Source of the DNA: an uncultured Candidatus Melainabacteria bacterium
GTDB lineage: Bacteria > Cyanobacteriota > Vampirovibrionia > Gastranaerophilales > Gastranaerophilaceae
Length of the DNA: 64,000 bases
Reading direction: 5' to 3'
NCBI GenBank assembly: GCA_947364235.1
Contig: CANARY010000001.1
Span: forward strand, 310,001 to 374,000
A program made the translations under genes and the position numbers. Below the pieces are notes generated by a model. It was not told the origin of the DNA. It ran no database searches and was given only the letters and a program-made list of their open reading frames with translations. Shown one piece after another: positions 49,085 through 58,725 of this stretch (positions within the stretch are counted from its first letter, which is position 1; each line of letters begins with the position of its first letter).

Positions 49085-50239
49085 TTAACTGCAAAGAGGC
49101 AAGCTCTCCGGGATAACTCCTGTATAAGCACAAGGCAAAACAAAAAGGATCTTAGTCTCATCATTATCAAGAGGTGTTATTTTTTTAACAACAAACTCTG
49201 TCTCCTCATCAATGTAGATGTCCGGATTTTTGATGATTGCAAAGTCTCCGGTTTTAAGATCTCTCCGCTCCTCATTTAAAATCAAAATCACTTGAAAATG
49301 ATGCCCTATATCCTCACAGGCTTTAAGATCTGCTACTGAGTTGAGATCATTTGCGTTAAAATCATCTGAGTGCAGCCGTCTTGTAACAGGATAAGGAATA
49401 GGCACTTGAGAGATTGCAGTTTGCGTGTCCGGGTATTGAGAATTAAGCTCATAATATCTTGCAAGTCCGTCTGTATGAAACTTTGCATGCCATTCTTTGA
49501 CACCCACGCACTCTCCGGCAATAAAACTGATTTTTTCTTGCTCTCCCTGCTGCAATCTGCCTACAAATAAACCTGAGCCGGTATCTTTGATTATAAAGCC
49601 CCTTGATTTGCACAATCGGCTCATAAAACTAAACACTCTCTCATTCGGTCTTGCAGCAAATGATGTGCCAATTTCATTGACACAAACCTCATCCAACTCT
49701 GTATCATCTGAAAAGGTTATTTCTTGACCGTAAATCTCAGCCAAATTTGACAATATTGCCTTTAGAGATTGATTTGAAAACTCAAGCGGATAAGGACAGT
49801 CCGTATCTGCCAAAATTCCTGCGTGTGATTTTATCTCAACCTGTACCCATTTTTGAGCCGTTGTAACATGAGGATCAAGATTTGAGATCCTGCCGGTTAA
49901 AAATAATCCGTTTTCATCATACACTTTGACCTCATCCTTTAAATTGAGAGGATAGATGCCATCTGTATTTAAAAATATAAAAATTGCAGCTTTGACAGAG
50001 CCTATTTTGTCAATCAGCTCATATTCGCTAAAATCATTATAAATATTGTCTCCGGTCTCAATACGGACTCCGATCTCTCCGGACTCAGTTTGAGTGTCAT
50101 TGACTGGAGCCATAACCTCTCCGGACTGCACATTTGCATTAAGTTTTTGCAAATTGCTTGCCTTGTCAGGCACTCCATAGACTCTCCTTGAGACATCATC
50201 CCAATTTGTATTTTTATTTTTTGCTAAAGGTTTAAACAT
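49085..50239 (-). CDS. tail hub protein, late control D / Mu gp44-like
   Basis: A 384-residue hub protein. It fits gpD/gp44: IFLNTDGIYPLNLKDEVKVY, a central LKAILSNLAEIYGQEITF, and ARPNERVFSFMSRLCKSRGF followed by GLFVGRL. It forms the trimer between the tube end and spike. The start overlaps the DNA-circulation-type gene by eight bases. Confidence 0.75.
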   Translation of the reverse strand: MFKPLAKNKNTNWDDVSRRVYGVPDKASNLQKLNANVQSGEVMAPVNDTQTESGEIGVRIETGDNIYNDFSEYELIDKIGSVKAAIFIFLNTDGIYPLNLKDEVKVYDENGLFLTGRISNLDPHVTTAQKWVQVEIKSHAGILADTDCPYPLEFSNQSLKAILSNLAEIYGQEITFSDDTELDEVCVNEIGTSFAARPNERVFSFMSRLCKSRGFIIKDTGSGLFVGRLQQGEQEKISFIAGECVGVKEWHAKFHTDGLARYYELNSQYPDTQTAISQVPIPYPVTRRLHSDDFNANDLNSVADLKACEDIGHHFQVILILNEERRDLKTGDFAIIKNPDIYIDEETEFVVKKITPLDNDETKILFVLPCAYTGVIPESLPLCS

Positions 50240-51602
50240 ATAGCTTTACTTCCGTTCCTTTTGGCACAAGATAAAATAAATCATCTCCCCATCCGTTTGA
50301 CTCAATCAAATAATCAATAGCTCCTTCAGGATCTATTGCAAAATCATTGCTGTAATGCTTATATGCAAGATTAACTGTTGACTCATCCTCTGTTAAAATT
50401 AAAGTTTTTTCAATTTTAAGCTCATAAGATTTCTCAATAACAGCATTTATTGCACTAACAACAACCTCATTGATGCCGGAGTCTCTAACAAAAGCCTGAG
50501 ACAGATCCTCAATTTTTTGATACTCCTCATCAACATAATTGTTCCAATCATCAGCCATGTCAGCAAAATCATCAACCGCTGCAATCGCCTCTGAACGTGT
50601 TATATAATCACTCTCTGTGATATTTTCAGCAACAGCAGTCAAAACCGCCTGAGCCGTTGTGTCATTCATTATCAGCTCATCAATCTGCTCTGCTGATAGA
50701 GGATAAGATGTGCCGGAGCTTTTGAGTCCACTAAGCAAGCCTGATAAAGAGCTTTTTATTGATGCCAGGCTATCCGGCAAAGTAAAACCGGAGCCTAATC
50801 TCTTAACCTTATACCCCAAACCAACAGCCTGAGAAATTGCAATTTGCAGCTGAGATGTCATTGTAAAAGCATTTGACATAACATCTTGCCCCATAATATC
50901 ACTCAAGATGGATTTTACAGTGATAGAATTAGCAGCACTCAAAGCATCTGAGACTTTTGACATCATTTTATTGTATGAGTTTGTAAATTTTATCATCCTT
51001 GCCTGAGATTTTGAAACCTCAGAGACAGCAGCCTCAAAATTTTCAGCGGAGATTGTGTTTGTCTCTGCTGCGGCAGCTTTAACCTGTTTTGAGTTTGATT
51101 TTGAGCTGTTAGGATAAGTAGTTGCAGATGTCTGATGAAAACTCACAGAGATTGTTGTTTTGTTGATCTGCTCAGTAAGATGATTTTTTCTCGAAAAATT
51201 TATAACATTGACAGTGAACTCATCACCATAAGCAAGCCTTAACTTTGATTTACCAATCTCACAGAGAGCAGCCTCAAAAGCATCAGCCTCAGTGTCATGA
51301 TTATCACCGACAAAAAGCACCTCTAATGGTACATCTTTGCCGCCTACTCCCAAATCAGTGAAGGTGTCGTTAGAGTCTCCAACTCTTTTTTTGCTCCTGG
51401 ATGTTGAAACTCCGGAGCTGTTATGACTGCCCTTTTTGCCTGAGCTTGATGAGCTTGAGGCTGTGTATGTTGTTTTTGGATTTTCTTTAACCTCTCCAAT
51501 GTGCTTGCGAGTGTATTCATTTACAAGAGTTTTTAAAACAAAAATCTTGCCTGAAGGTGAAGTCCAAGTTACATCCTGTCTTTTTTCTAAAAAATTAACC
51601 AT
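50232..51602 (-). CDS. DNA circulation N-terminal family tail protein (Mu gp43-like)
   Basis: A protein of about 456 residues. The N-terminal 150 residues (FLEKRQDVTWTSPSGKIFVL; LGVGGKDVPLEVLFVGDNHD; EAALCEIGKSKLRLAYGDEF) match the DNA_circ_N domain of Mu-like tail proteins between tape measure and hub. The central part is helical. A final GWGDDLFYLVPKGTEVKLYV resembles gpX-like tail completion ends. ATG at 51602 with AGAGGTTGAA upstream. Confidence 0.75.
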   Translation of the reverse strand: MVNFLEKRQDVTWTSPSGKIFVLKTLVNEYTRKHIGEVKENPKTTYTASSSSSSGKKGSHNSSGVSTSRSKKRVGDSNDTFTDLGVGGKDVPLEVLFVGDNHDTEADAFEAALCEIGKSKLRLAYGDEFTVNVINFSRKNHLTEQINKTTISVSFHQTSATTYPNSSKSNSKQVKAAAAETNTISAENFEAAVSEVSKSQARMIKFTNSYNKMMSKVSDALSAANSITVKSILSDIMGQDVMSNAFTMTSQLQIAISQAVGLGYKVKRLGSGFTLPDSLASIKSSLSGLLSGLKSSGTSYPLSAEQIDELIMNDTTAQAVLTAVAENITESDYITRSEAIAAVDDFADMADDWNNYVDEEYQKIEDLSQAFVRDSGINEVVVSAINAVIEKSYELKIEKTLILTEDESTVNLAYKHYSNDFAIDPEGAIDYLIESNGWGDDLFYLVPKGTEVKLYV

Positions 51603-51713
51603 TTCAACCTCTATATTAAAAATCCGGCAATTATTGTCTTGTATTTTGCTCCACAAAAACAAGCCGCAAATTAAGCTCCGCTGTTATTTGCTTTTGTTTT
51701 TGTTCCTACGAGT

Positions 51714-51765
51714 TTGAGCAGCAAAGCTGCTCATCACTCTACGCAAAATCCGCTATGCCGGATTT
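51714..51765. repeat. two hairpins after the tape measure gene
   Basis: GAGCAGC-AAA-GCTGCTC (51716-51732) and AAATCCG-6-CGGATTT (51746-51765) overlap or follow the tape-measure stop. The minus strand shows no long T-run, so these are more likely mRNA stability or processing structures. Confidence 0.5.
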
Positions 51766-53690
51766 AAGTTCAAATCATGCGGACTTTTGAGGCTTGTTGA
51801 GACTGTTGCATCTTTGTCAGTTTTGTTTGTCAGCTCAACATCAACATCAATAGAGCCTTTGCCGCCTTTAATATTAGGAGTACCCCCATTTTTGCCGCCG
51901 GCTTTTATTTCAAATCCATCAGCTTTAAAGCCTAATTTTGAGAGTATTTGCGGCATTTTACGGATTGCCTGAATGATCAAGCCTATCGGTCCTAAAGCAC
52001 CCAAAAGAATATCAACAAAATGATCTTTGATAAAACTACCAATTACAGAAAAAATCTTTTTGACATTAGTCCATAATCCGGTTATTTTTTCAACAAAATA
52101 ATCCTTGATGATACCGGCTCCGATTTTCCAGTTCTCAATAAATGCATGCCACTTTTCAGAGATCCAATCCGCACAGACTCCAAAAAATGCTTTGATTTTA
52201 TCCCAGTTTTTAATTAGTAAAAATCCGGCAGTAACAGCAGCAGCAATGGCAGCAGGGATCCAAAATATCGGATTTGCTAACATTGCAACAGTCTGACTCC
52301 AAATTGCCGGAATTGATGCCAATATACTAGGGATCAACTGAGCTTTTAATGTCATACCAAATAAAGCAGCCTGGACTCTCATCATTTGCAAAAATTGCAC
52401 AGCTTTATAAACCGCAAAGCCGCTCAATAAACCTGTTACAATCGGCAAAAATACAATCAGAGGCTTTAATGCTTTTATCGTACTTTTTACACCGGATGCA
52501 AAAGAGATAAATCCATCAATAACCGGCACAATTTTTGGAGACAGCTCTGCAAGTTTTCTCACAAGCTCCCCAAAGGCTCTCACTAAAGGCAATAAATACG
52601 GAGCCAAAACCTCTCCAAGCTCAATCATTGCTGCGGTCATTTCTCCGCTGACTTTTGCCATTGTTGCAGATCCGGTTTTGCCCATATTTTTAAATGCTGA
52701 CATCAAACCGTTGCCTGACTGCATATTTTTACCAATATCACCCATGATGCTATCTACAATCTCTAATTTGTCAGAGGATAAAGCCATTACAGCTGTAAAT
52801 GCCTTAACATTAGGGATTGCCTGTGCCATAAGCTCAGGATGTTTCTTTTGTGCCTCATTTAATTTCTCAAGGGTATATCTGAGACCTTTTTGCCTAATCT
52901 GCATCATTCCATAAGGAACACCCAAACTCTGCAATGTCTCCTCAGCCTCTTTTGATGGCTTTATTAAAGATGATAAAGCACCTCTGAGAGCTGTTGTTGC
53001 CTCATCTGTTTTAAGACCGCCAAGAGTCAAGGCTGACATTGTTGCAAGCAACTCATCAAAACCAACACCGGCAGCCTTTGCAATAGGAGCAACTTTACCA
53101 ACATTTGAGGCAAGTTCTCCAACTGTTGTCTTACCATATTGTTGAGCTGTATAAAAAGACTCTGCCACTTTTGTTGCATCTGTTGTCTCTCTGCCGTATG
53201 CGTTTACAACAGATGTCATTCCATCAATCGCAATGCTCAAATCTGTGCAACCACCTTTTGCAAGTATCATAGACTGCTTATAGAGGCTCAAAGATTTATC
53301 AGAGGCTCCAAGAGCTGAGATTGTATCAAAAAGCCCTTTGTTAGCATCCTCAACAGCAAATCCCATCCTGACTGCCTCTTTTGATATATCTTTGAGTTTT
53401 GATCCAAATTGCTCAATATCACCTTTGCTCATTAAGGTATAAACAGACATGATGCCTTTTTCCCAATCGGCAAATTGTTTAAGAGGAACAAATGCACCAA
53501 CAGCAGTCAAAGCTCCGATAATACCAACACAGGCACCCTTAACAGACATAATTGCTGCTTTTGCTTTACCCATATTTGACTGAACATTTTTGCCAAATTT
53601 TGAGGCACCGCCGGACATTTTGCCAAATATCCCGGTTACTCCATCTTTTGCAATAAATTTAGTGCATATTGAAAATGTACTAGCACCCAT
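51753..53690 (-). CDS. tail tape measure protein (element B)
   Basis: A 645-residue tape measure. The TP901-type core is clear: FADWEKGIMSVYTLMSKGDI, GKTTVGELASNVGKVAPIAK and GGLKTDEATTALRGALSSLI. Three or more hydrophobic stretches follow (IVFLPIVTGLLSGFAVYKAV; FWIPAAIAAAVTAGFLLI). It starts eight bases after the stop of the frameshifted chaperone extension, with GTAGGAG upstream. It sets the length of the contractile tail. Confidence 0.88.
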   Translation of the reverse strand: MGASTFSICTKFIAKDGVTGIFGKMSGGASKFGKNVQSNMGKAKAAIMSVKGACVGIIGALTAVGAFVPLKQFADWEKGIMSVYTLMSKGDIEQFGSKLKDISKEAVRMGFAVEDANKGLFDTISALGASDKSLSLYKQSMILAKGGCTDLSIAIDGMTSVVNAYGRETTDATKVAESFYTAQQYGKTTVGELASNVGKVAPIAKAAGVGFDELLATMSALTLGGLKTDEATTALRGALSSLIKPSKEAEETLQSLGVPYGMMQIRQKGLRYTLEKLNEAQKKHPELMAQAIPNVKAFTAVMALSSDKLEIVDSIMGDIGKNMQSGNGLMSAFKNMGKTGSATMAKVSGEMTAAMIELGEVLAPYLLPLVRAFGELVRKLAELSPKIVPVIDGFISFASGVKSTIKALKPLIVFLPIVTGLLSGFAVYKAVQFLQMMRVQAALFGMTLKAQLIPSILASIPAIWSQTVAMLANPIFWIPAAIAAAVTAGFLLIKNWDKIKAFFGVCADWISEKWHAFIENWKIGAGIIKDYFVEKITGLWTNVKKIFSVIGSFIKDHFVDILLGALGPIGLIIQAIRKMPQILSKLGFKADGFEIKAGGKNGGTPNIKGGKGSIDVDVELTNKTDKDATVSTSLKSPHDLNLNPA

Positions 53691-53698
53691 AAAATCTC

Positions 53699-53860
53699 CT
53701 ACTGTTTTATATCCTCTTTGTGTATTCTTTTGCAGCGGAGACCATGCAGCACAATATCTGCAATAAACAGATTATTTATGCCGCTTATTGTCTCCCATCC
53801 AAACTCTAAAAGGATGTCTGAAAAAAACATCCCAACAAAGAGATTTACCTGTCGAAAAAA
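53699..53860 (-). CDS. E'-like extension reached by -1 frameshift from the tail chaperone (element B)
   Basis: The chaperone frame carries the slippery heptamer T TTT TTC (53860-53854) four codons before its stop. In the -1 frame about 50 codons stay open to a TAG at 53699: QVNLFVGMFFSDILLEFGWE, ISGINNLFIADIVLHGLR. P2 makes its E+E' fusion with the same kind of T-rich slip site at the same map place. The product recruits the tape measure during assembly. Confidence 0.75.
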   Translation of the reverse strand, partial: FFRQVNLFVGMFFSDILLEFGWETISGINNLFIADIVLHGLRCKRIHKEDIKQ

Positions 53861-54354
53861 TTAAAACAGCCTGCTGCAATTTCATTGTCTCTGCCGGTTA
53901 ATCCCTCAAGAGCATGTTTGCCTCTGCCTGTAATTATTGCTAAAGATTGCAGCAATATATCTGCATCATTTTTAGCATTCATACCCTTAACCTGACCTAA
54001 TTTGATCGGGTATTTATAACAAAGCTCATCAATGCGGATCTCATTTGACTGAATAGGCTTGATAAGTTTTTGCACCATAAAACCTCTCTGCTCATCCCAA
54101 TAAACCAAGCCGCACATAATAGCCTGGATTACTCTTTTATATAGAGTCTCATTTTCTCCCTTTTCAATAGAGACTTCATCTCCGCAAAGTTCGTCAAGAT
54201 CAACATCACAAAGCCTGTTTTTAATATCTGACAAAACTTTTTCTGCTGCATCTTTTGACATTATTTTTACAATTCTTTTGTCTTTTTTCTCAGCCTCTGC
54301 CGGAGCCACTGTTGCTGCCGGAGCTGCTGTATTTTCTTTTTTGTTATCAAACAT
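53845..54354 (-). CDS. tail assembly chaperone (gpE-like, element B)
   Basis: A protein of about 169 residues between the tube and tape measure genes. It has an Ala-rich start (TAAPAATVAPAEAEKKDKRI), then VSIEKGENETLYKRVIQAIM and IRIDELCYKYPIKLGQVKGM. The frameshift site lies at its very end. ATG at 54354 with AAAGGAG upstream. Confidence 0.7.
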   Translation of the reverse strand: MFDNKKENTAAPAATVAPAEAEKKDKRIVKIMSKDAAEKVLSDIKNRLCDVDLDELCGDEVSIEKGENETLYKRVIQAIMCGLVYWDEQRGFMVQKLIKPIQSNEIRIDELCYKYPIKLGQVKGMNAKNDADILLQSLAIITGRGKHALEGLTGRDNEIAAGCFNFFDR

Positions 54355-54386
54355 TTTTAAATTCTCCTTTAATTTAAGCTCATAAC

Positions 54387-54420
54387 CGAAAAAAGCAGCC
54401 TGCCTCATTGAGACAAGCTG
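54387..54420 (-). terminator. terminator after the tail tube gene
   Basis: The minus strand reads CAGCTTGTCT, a 5-base loop, AGGCAGGCTG, then CTTTTTT: a 10-bp stem with G-U pairs between the tube and chaperone genes. Confidence 0.65.
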
Positions 54421-54445
54421 TTTTTAATAAATTTGTATAATAAAA

Positions 54446-54829
54446 TTAAGACTCTCTGATGCTTGAGCCGTCTGTTACTGTGATTGCAAACTCATCTGTA
54501 ATCTTTTTTGTTGTTGAGACACCAGTCTCTCCAACAATACAACCGGTACACTCATAAGATGATCCGATTGTTTCATATACAACAGGCATAGAGGCTAATT
54601 TACAAGCAGCATCAAAAGCTGCTCTGTTAGAGTCATTGATCTTAGCTTTAAGCCCTGTGATCCCTGCTTTAACTACTGAAAAATAACCATCAGCTGTGCC
54701 GTCTCCATAGTCTTGAGTCTCAGTTATTTTTTGACCGCCTTTATTGACAATAGGCTCAATATCTTTAGGACAGGCAAATTTTGTGCCGTTCAAAGTAATT
54801 GAGACCGCATCTCCTAATTTGTTACCCAT
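54446..54829 (-). CDS. tail tube protein (element B)
   Basis: A 127-residue protein (SITLNGTKFACPKDIEPIVN; TEDYGDGTADGYFSVV-like segment TQDYGDGTADGYFSVVKAG; GCIVGETGVSTTKKITDEFA) directly after the sheath gene, where myovirus tube subunits lie. Terminators stand on both sides, as expected for a separately dosed, abundant protein. Confidence 0.75.
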   Translation of the reverse strand: MGNKLGDAVSITLNGTKFACPKDIEPIVNKGGQKITETQDYGDGTADGYFSVVKAGITGLKAKINDSNRAAFDAACKLASMPVVYETIGSSYECTGCIVGETGVSTTKKITDEFAITVTDGSSIRES

Positions 54830-54856
54830 GTTTTTTCTCCTTTTGTAATTAACTGT

Positions 54857-54885
54857 AAAAAGACAGGCTCAAAATAAGCCTGTCT
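54857..54885 (-). terminator. terminator between sheath and tube genes
   Basis: The minus strand reads AGACAGGCT, a 7-base loop, AGCCTGTCT, TTTT. Confidence 0.75.
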
Positions 54886-54914
54886 CAATCTCTTTCATAC
54901 AATATAGATTTTAT

Positions 54915-56441
54915 TTAGTCTCCAAAATAAAATCCTATAAAGTTTGTAATATCAAAGATACGACCTACACCGGTGATCTCAAATTTAGGATTGATGTTTA
55001 ATCTGTTAGGATTGTTTTTGTCAATCTCAACAACAGTATTATTTTGAGCCTCTACATAGTTTGCAATCAAACCGGCAAGCCCTAACAATCCTATTCTTGT
55101 ATTAACCGCTGCTTTTACATCTTTGAGAGTCCTTACATCCGGATTTGTTGTAACATCTTTGTCAGATGCAATAATAACAGATTTCCATGCCTCAGTATCT
55201 CTGAATTGATACATCAAATCATAGGCAATATTTGCAACAACTGTAACATCTCTGTCAAAACGGAATAACGGATTTGAAACACCCACCGGATGATAAAATG
55301 TTGCAAGATCCATCAATTTATAAGATCCGTCAGATTGTTTAACTATGTTTGAATAACCGGCTTTAAGTAATCTGTTGCGTTCCTGGTATTCTAAAGGTCT
55401 CAACTCTCCAAAATCACCCACCAGCTGCACATTGATTGAGTCGTCTTTTCTTGCATTGCCTGCATCCAGTAATGACTGCATGTCATAAGTGCCGCTAACA
55501 GTCTCAGACTCAGGAGCTTTAATTGCAGAGTAGCAAATTACATATTGAGCAGTTAAGCCCTCATGCCAAGCCTCAAATTTTTCTTTGAGAGCATCCAAGA
55601 CGGTATCATTTGCATATTGAGATACAACTCTTGTAACTCCAAGCTCTGTATTCATAAGTGCCAAAGCAGCCTTTGAGATTGCACCAACACCGGCAGCCTC
55701 TTGAGTTGTTTCAACCTTAAAAGAAACACCATGAGCAGCAGTAGTCAAAGGATCCTCATTGCTGTCAACAAAATCAAACTCAAACAGAGAGTCTGTGCCT
55801 TTCCATTTTGAGGTTAAAGTCATAACACCCTCAGTAATTGACATTGTAAAAGGAACCTCAAGATAATCATCAAGAGACTCTTTAATTACTGCCAAAATTT
55901 CTGCGGCTGTCATACCTTTTGACAATGAAAAAGGATATTTTTTAACCTCATAAGAGTTTAAAACTGTACCTCTCGGAGCTTTTGCAGGATTATTATGTGC
56001 ATTTGTTGCAACCTTGCCGGCAACATCAGCAGCTGCCTCAAAAACTTGATCCTTGAGCCTTAAATATCCGTTTATCGTTTTTGTTATCCCATTTGTTGCA
56101 AGTTGAGGAGTTACAGTCTTGATTGTGGTTTTGCCATTTGTCGGAGCTGCAACCGGTAAAAAATAAGTGTCAACTTTTGAGCCATTGCCGGCTTTAGGGA
56201 ATAGTTTTATTGCTTGTCTGTGCAGCGGTGAGCCAAATCCAAAAATGACTCCGGCATCATCTGCGTTGCCTGATGCAAGATAAAGTTTGTCCGTCTCAAC
56301 AGTTTTGCCCTCTTGAGCTTGTCCTATACAGACAATGACCTCAGGTCTTAAATTTGCGGCAGTTTGTTGATTTTGTTGCTTGACAGACACACTTGTTGCT
56401 GATGCAATCGCTGACACATCAAGTGATTTAGTAATTGCCAT
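54915..56441 (-). CDS. contractile tail sheath protein
   Basis: A 508-residue sheath protein. Typical features are NLRPEVIVCIGQAQEGK near the start, the DSINVQLVGDFGELRPLEYQ region, and the C-terminal LIANYVEAQNNTVVEIDKNN, FEITGVGRIFDITNFIGFYF, which contains the conserved end of sheath proteins. Its presence shows that element B has a contractile tail. AAGGAGAAAAACA precedes the ATG. Confidence 0.88.
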   Translation of the reverse strand: MAITKSLDVSAIASATSVSVKQQNQQTAANLRPEVIVCIGQAQEGKTVETDKLYLASGNADDAGVIFGFGSPLHRQAIKLFPKAGNGSKVDTYFLPVAAPTNGKTTIKTVTPQLATNGITKTINGYLRLKDQVFEAAADVAGKVATNAHNNPAKAPRGTVLNSYEVKKYPFSLSKGMTAAEILAVIKESLDDYLEVPFTMSITEGVMTLTSKWKGTDSLFEFDFVDSNEDPLTTAAHGVSFKVETTQEAAGVGAISKAALALMNTELGVTRVVSQYANDTVLDALKEKFEAWHEGLTAQYVICYSAIKAPESETVSGTYDMQSLLDAGNARKDDSINVQLVGDFGELRPLEYQERNRLLKAGYSNIVKQSDGSYKLMDLATFYHPVGVSNPLFRFDRDVTVVANIAYDLMYQFRDTEAWKSVIIASDKDVTTNPDVRTLKDVKAAVNTRIGLLGLAGLIANYVEAQNNTVVEIDKNNPNRLNINPKFEITGVGRIFDITNFIGFYFGD

Positions 56442-56452
56442 TGTTTTTCTCC

Positions 56453-57130
56453 TTAATTTTGTTTGTTTTTATCCAGGATGATCCTCACAAAAGGATCAAT
56501 ATACTGATCTTGTATGTCAAGAGTCATATATAACTCTTTGATTTTTGCAGCCTCAAGATAGGATGTAGGCTCACTAAAACCTAATTCCAATGTATATGCC
56601 GCACCTAAGACACAGACCGCTGAATTTTCATCTTCAGGAGATTTTATTCTCTCCCATTTTCTAACTATGCTATGAGTTACAAGCCCATCAGTGCCTTTTG
56701 AGACATTTCTCTCACAGTTAAGGATTTTATAGAGTTGAGCCGATAAATAACTGAGCCTATCCTCTGCATTTTCCTCATCTGTTTTAATAATGTACTTGTT
56801 GCCCTTTGAGTCTCTGCCGGTCTCTGTTTTGCCGGCAACATAAAACTCAAGCTGCAAATTTGCTATTGCATAATTCTCATAGATGTCTTGCTGATCAGCA
56901 GGGAAGTCAACCTGATTAAAATAAACAAAAACACAGGGCATCCCGGAGACATCCGGGAATGTTAGTCTTTTAGGATAGATCACAAAATCAATAAGATTAG
57001 CAATCTCATCATCTGACATCCCTTGAGCTTGAGCAATTTTAATCTGTTTGTCTCTCTCTGATGCAAGCAGCTGACAAATTGCATCTCTGACAATAGTCAT
57101 TGCCATAGGCTGTATTATTTCATTTGTCAT
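56453..57130 (-). CDS. neck/tail terminator-like protein (element B)
   Basis: A protein of about 225 residues (MTNEIIQPMAMTIVRDAICQ; FPDVSGMPCVFVYFNQVDFP; RLSYLSAQLYKILNCERNVS) in the slot of Mu gp37/P2 tail completion proteins before the sheath. The ATG at 57130 has CAGGGGGT upstream and follows the previous stop by one base. Assigned by position. Confidence 0.6.
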   Translation of the reverse strand: MTNEIIQPMAMTIVRDAICQLLASERDKQIKIAQAQGMSDDEIANLIDFVIYPKRLTFPDVSGMPCVFVYFNQVDFPADQQDIYENYAIANLQLEFYVAGKTETGRDSKGNKYIIKTDEENAEDRLSYLSAQLYKILNCERNVSKGTDGLVTHSIVRKWERIKSPEDENSAVCVLGAAYTLELGFSEPTSYLEAAKIKELYMTLDIQDQYIDPFVRIILDKNKQN

Positions 57131-57131
57131 A

Positions 57132-57542
57132 TTAAATACCCCCTGCGGCATTTCTGTTTACTTTGCAGCCTTTGCCCTCAGTTGTTGATGCCGTACATCT
57201 CAATAAATACATCCCTAAAGTCCTATCCATAGCAACATTAGAGACATAAAAATCAACTTTCTCATTATTCATCTGAGGCAGCTCAACATTAGCAAACCAA
57301 CCCTCAGCCGGTTTTTTATCTGTTTTTGTAAACAAATCATCTGCATTGATTGTCAACTCAAAAGAGTCTCCAAAATAGCCATTGTCTCCATCAACAAAAT
57401 TAAACCCGGTAAAGTTTGTATAACCTCTCAGAGGATAGCCCTCATCATTGATTTTAGGTTTTAATATGACAGCCACAGAATTACCGCCTTTTTTTGAAAA
57501 AAAGACGGTTTTTTTGTGGTGTCTTAACAAATTGTTAAGCAT
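57132..57542 (-). CDS. head-tail joining-type protein
   Basis: A 136-residue beta-rich protein (FSKKGGNSVAVILKPKINDE; GFNFVDGDNGYFGDSFELTI; GMYLLRCTASTTEGKGCKV) between the capsid and neck genes, similar in place and size to lambda FII-type connectors. AGGAGATTTTT precedes the ATG. Confidence 0.55.
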   Translation of the reverse strand: MLNNLLRHHKKTVFFSKKGGNSVAVILKPKINDEGYPLRGYTNFTGFNFVDGDNGYFGDSFELTINADDLFTKTDKKPAEGWFANVELPQMNNEKVDFYVSNVAMDRTLGMYLLRCTASTTEGKGCKVNRNAAGGI

Positions 57543-57564
57543 AAAAATCTCCTGAAGTTTGTCT

Positions 57565-58638
57565 TTATGATGCTGACGCTAAGCCGCTAAAGGTTACAAA
57601 GCTGTCAATATCAACAGGAACATAAAGCGGTCTTGATTTAACACCTGCAAGAGTTACAGCAGAGCCGCCGTTTAACTTATCATAAGCATAAGGCAGCTGC
57701 TCAACCTGTTGCAGATTTAATTTTGATCCGCCCAATTCTGATGGAGCATTTGCATCATTAACAGCTCCGTAGTATTTTTTGAAGTTAGGATTTTCAGGCA
57801 ATAACAAACCTGTGCCTGATTTTACAAATCCAACCTCAGTGCCTTCTCCGTCAAATCCGTAGCCTTTAGGGATCTTGTATTTTGCATTGTAGCTCCATAC
57901 ATTGATTATGTAACCATCAACAGAGAACTGACCATGAAACTTTGCACCCGGAGTCTTTTCAACCGGCATCTCAAGATTTGTTCTATTAACACCTTGATTT
58001 TTATTGCAATTTTTCAAAAATTTCTCATTGCTCAATAATGCTGCAAGCCCTTTGCTCTCAAGAATAAGATTAAAAGTTGAAACACCAATTTTACCATCAT
58101 CAAAGGCAATCTGACAGCCGCCTGCAATAGACTCAAGCGGATCGGAATTTGCAGTATTCCAAGCTGTCGGAGTAATATTGTGAGATGCTTTTTTGTTAAA
58201 TTTAATCTCTTTGCCGTTAGCTAAAACGATCTTGCCATTAAACAAGCCGTCTGCTGCCTGTTTTTCCTCTGAATATCTTTGCCATCCTGAGATAATTGTT
58301 TGATGTTTATTGATAAGATTTGCAACTCTTGCAGCTTTTACATCAGCATCATACTCAGTCTCACCAAACTGCACTTTGAACATATCTTCCTCTGTTATAG
58401 TGCCGTAGTTGTTATATTCAGGAACTGTGTATTCCTCTGTCTCAAAGCTGCTGCCGTCAGCTCGTCTGCCGCCTGTACCAAGTTGCACATCAACTGCATA
58501 CTGGTTATCCAGGATCTCTTTTTGGATTTCAACTTTGATGCCGGTCAGCTGTTCTTTTTTATAAAAATTTGACAAAAACATAGGACATGCTTGTCTTTTG
58601 CTAAAACCGATCTGCATTGCTTTTTTAATCAATGACAT
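57565..58638 (-). CDS. major capsid protein, lambda gpE family
   Basis: A protein of about 357 residues. It follows the gpD-like gene and shows gpE-type features: FKVQFGETEYDADVKAARVA-like segment (MFKVQFGETEYDADVKAARV), a SDPLESIAGGCQIAFDDGKI region, and the C-terminal SRPLYVPVDIDSFVTFSGLA. ATG at 58638 with AAAAGGAG upstream. With gpD, W and GpA homologues this gives element B a lambda-like head. Confidence 0.85.
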   Translation of the reverse strand: MSLIKKAMQIGFSKRQACPMFLSNFYKKEQLTGIKVEIQKEILDNQYAVDVQLGTGGRRADGSSFETEEYTVPEYNNYGTITEEDMFKVQFGETEYDADVKAARVANLINKHQTIISGWQRYSEEKQAADGLFNGKIVLANGKEIKFNKKASHNITPTAWNTANSDPLESIAGGCQIAFDDGKIGVSTFNLILESKGLAALLSNEKFLKNCNKNQGVNRTNLEMPVEKTPGAKFHGQFSVDGYIINVWSYNAKYKIPKGYGFDGEGTEVGFVKSGTGLLLPENPNFKKYYGAVNDANAPSELGGSKLNLQQVEQLPYAYDKLNGGSAVTLAGVKSRPLYVPVDIDSFVTFSGLASAS

Positions 58639-58674
58639 AATTTTTCTCCTTTTGTTTAAAAATTTCATATCAAA

Positions 58675-58698
58675 ACAAGCCTCTAATCTTAGAGGCTT
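58675..58698 (-). terminator. hairpin between gpD-like and capsid genes
   Basis: The minus strand reads AAGCCTCTA, AGAT, TAGAGGCTT, GTTTTG: a nine-bp stem with a short T-run. It could stabilise the upstream mRNA as well as reduce read-through. Confidence 0.6.
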
Positions 58699-58725
58699 AA
58701 TGCTTTACTGTGCTTTAAAAATTAT

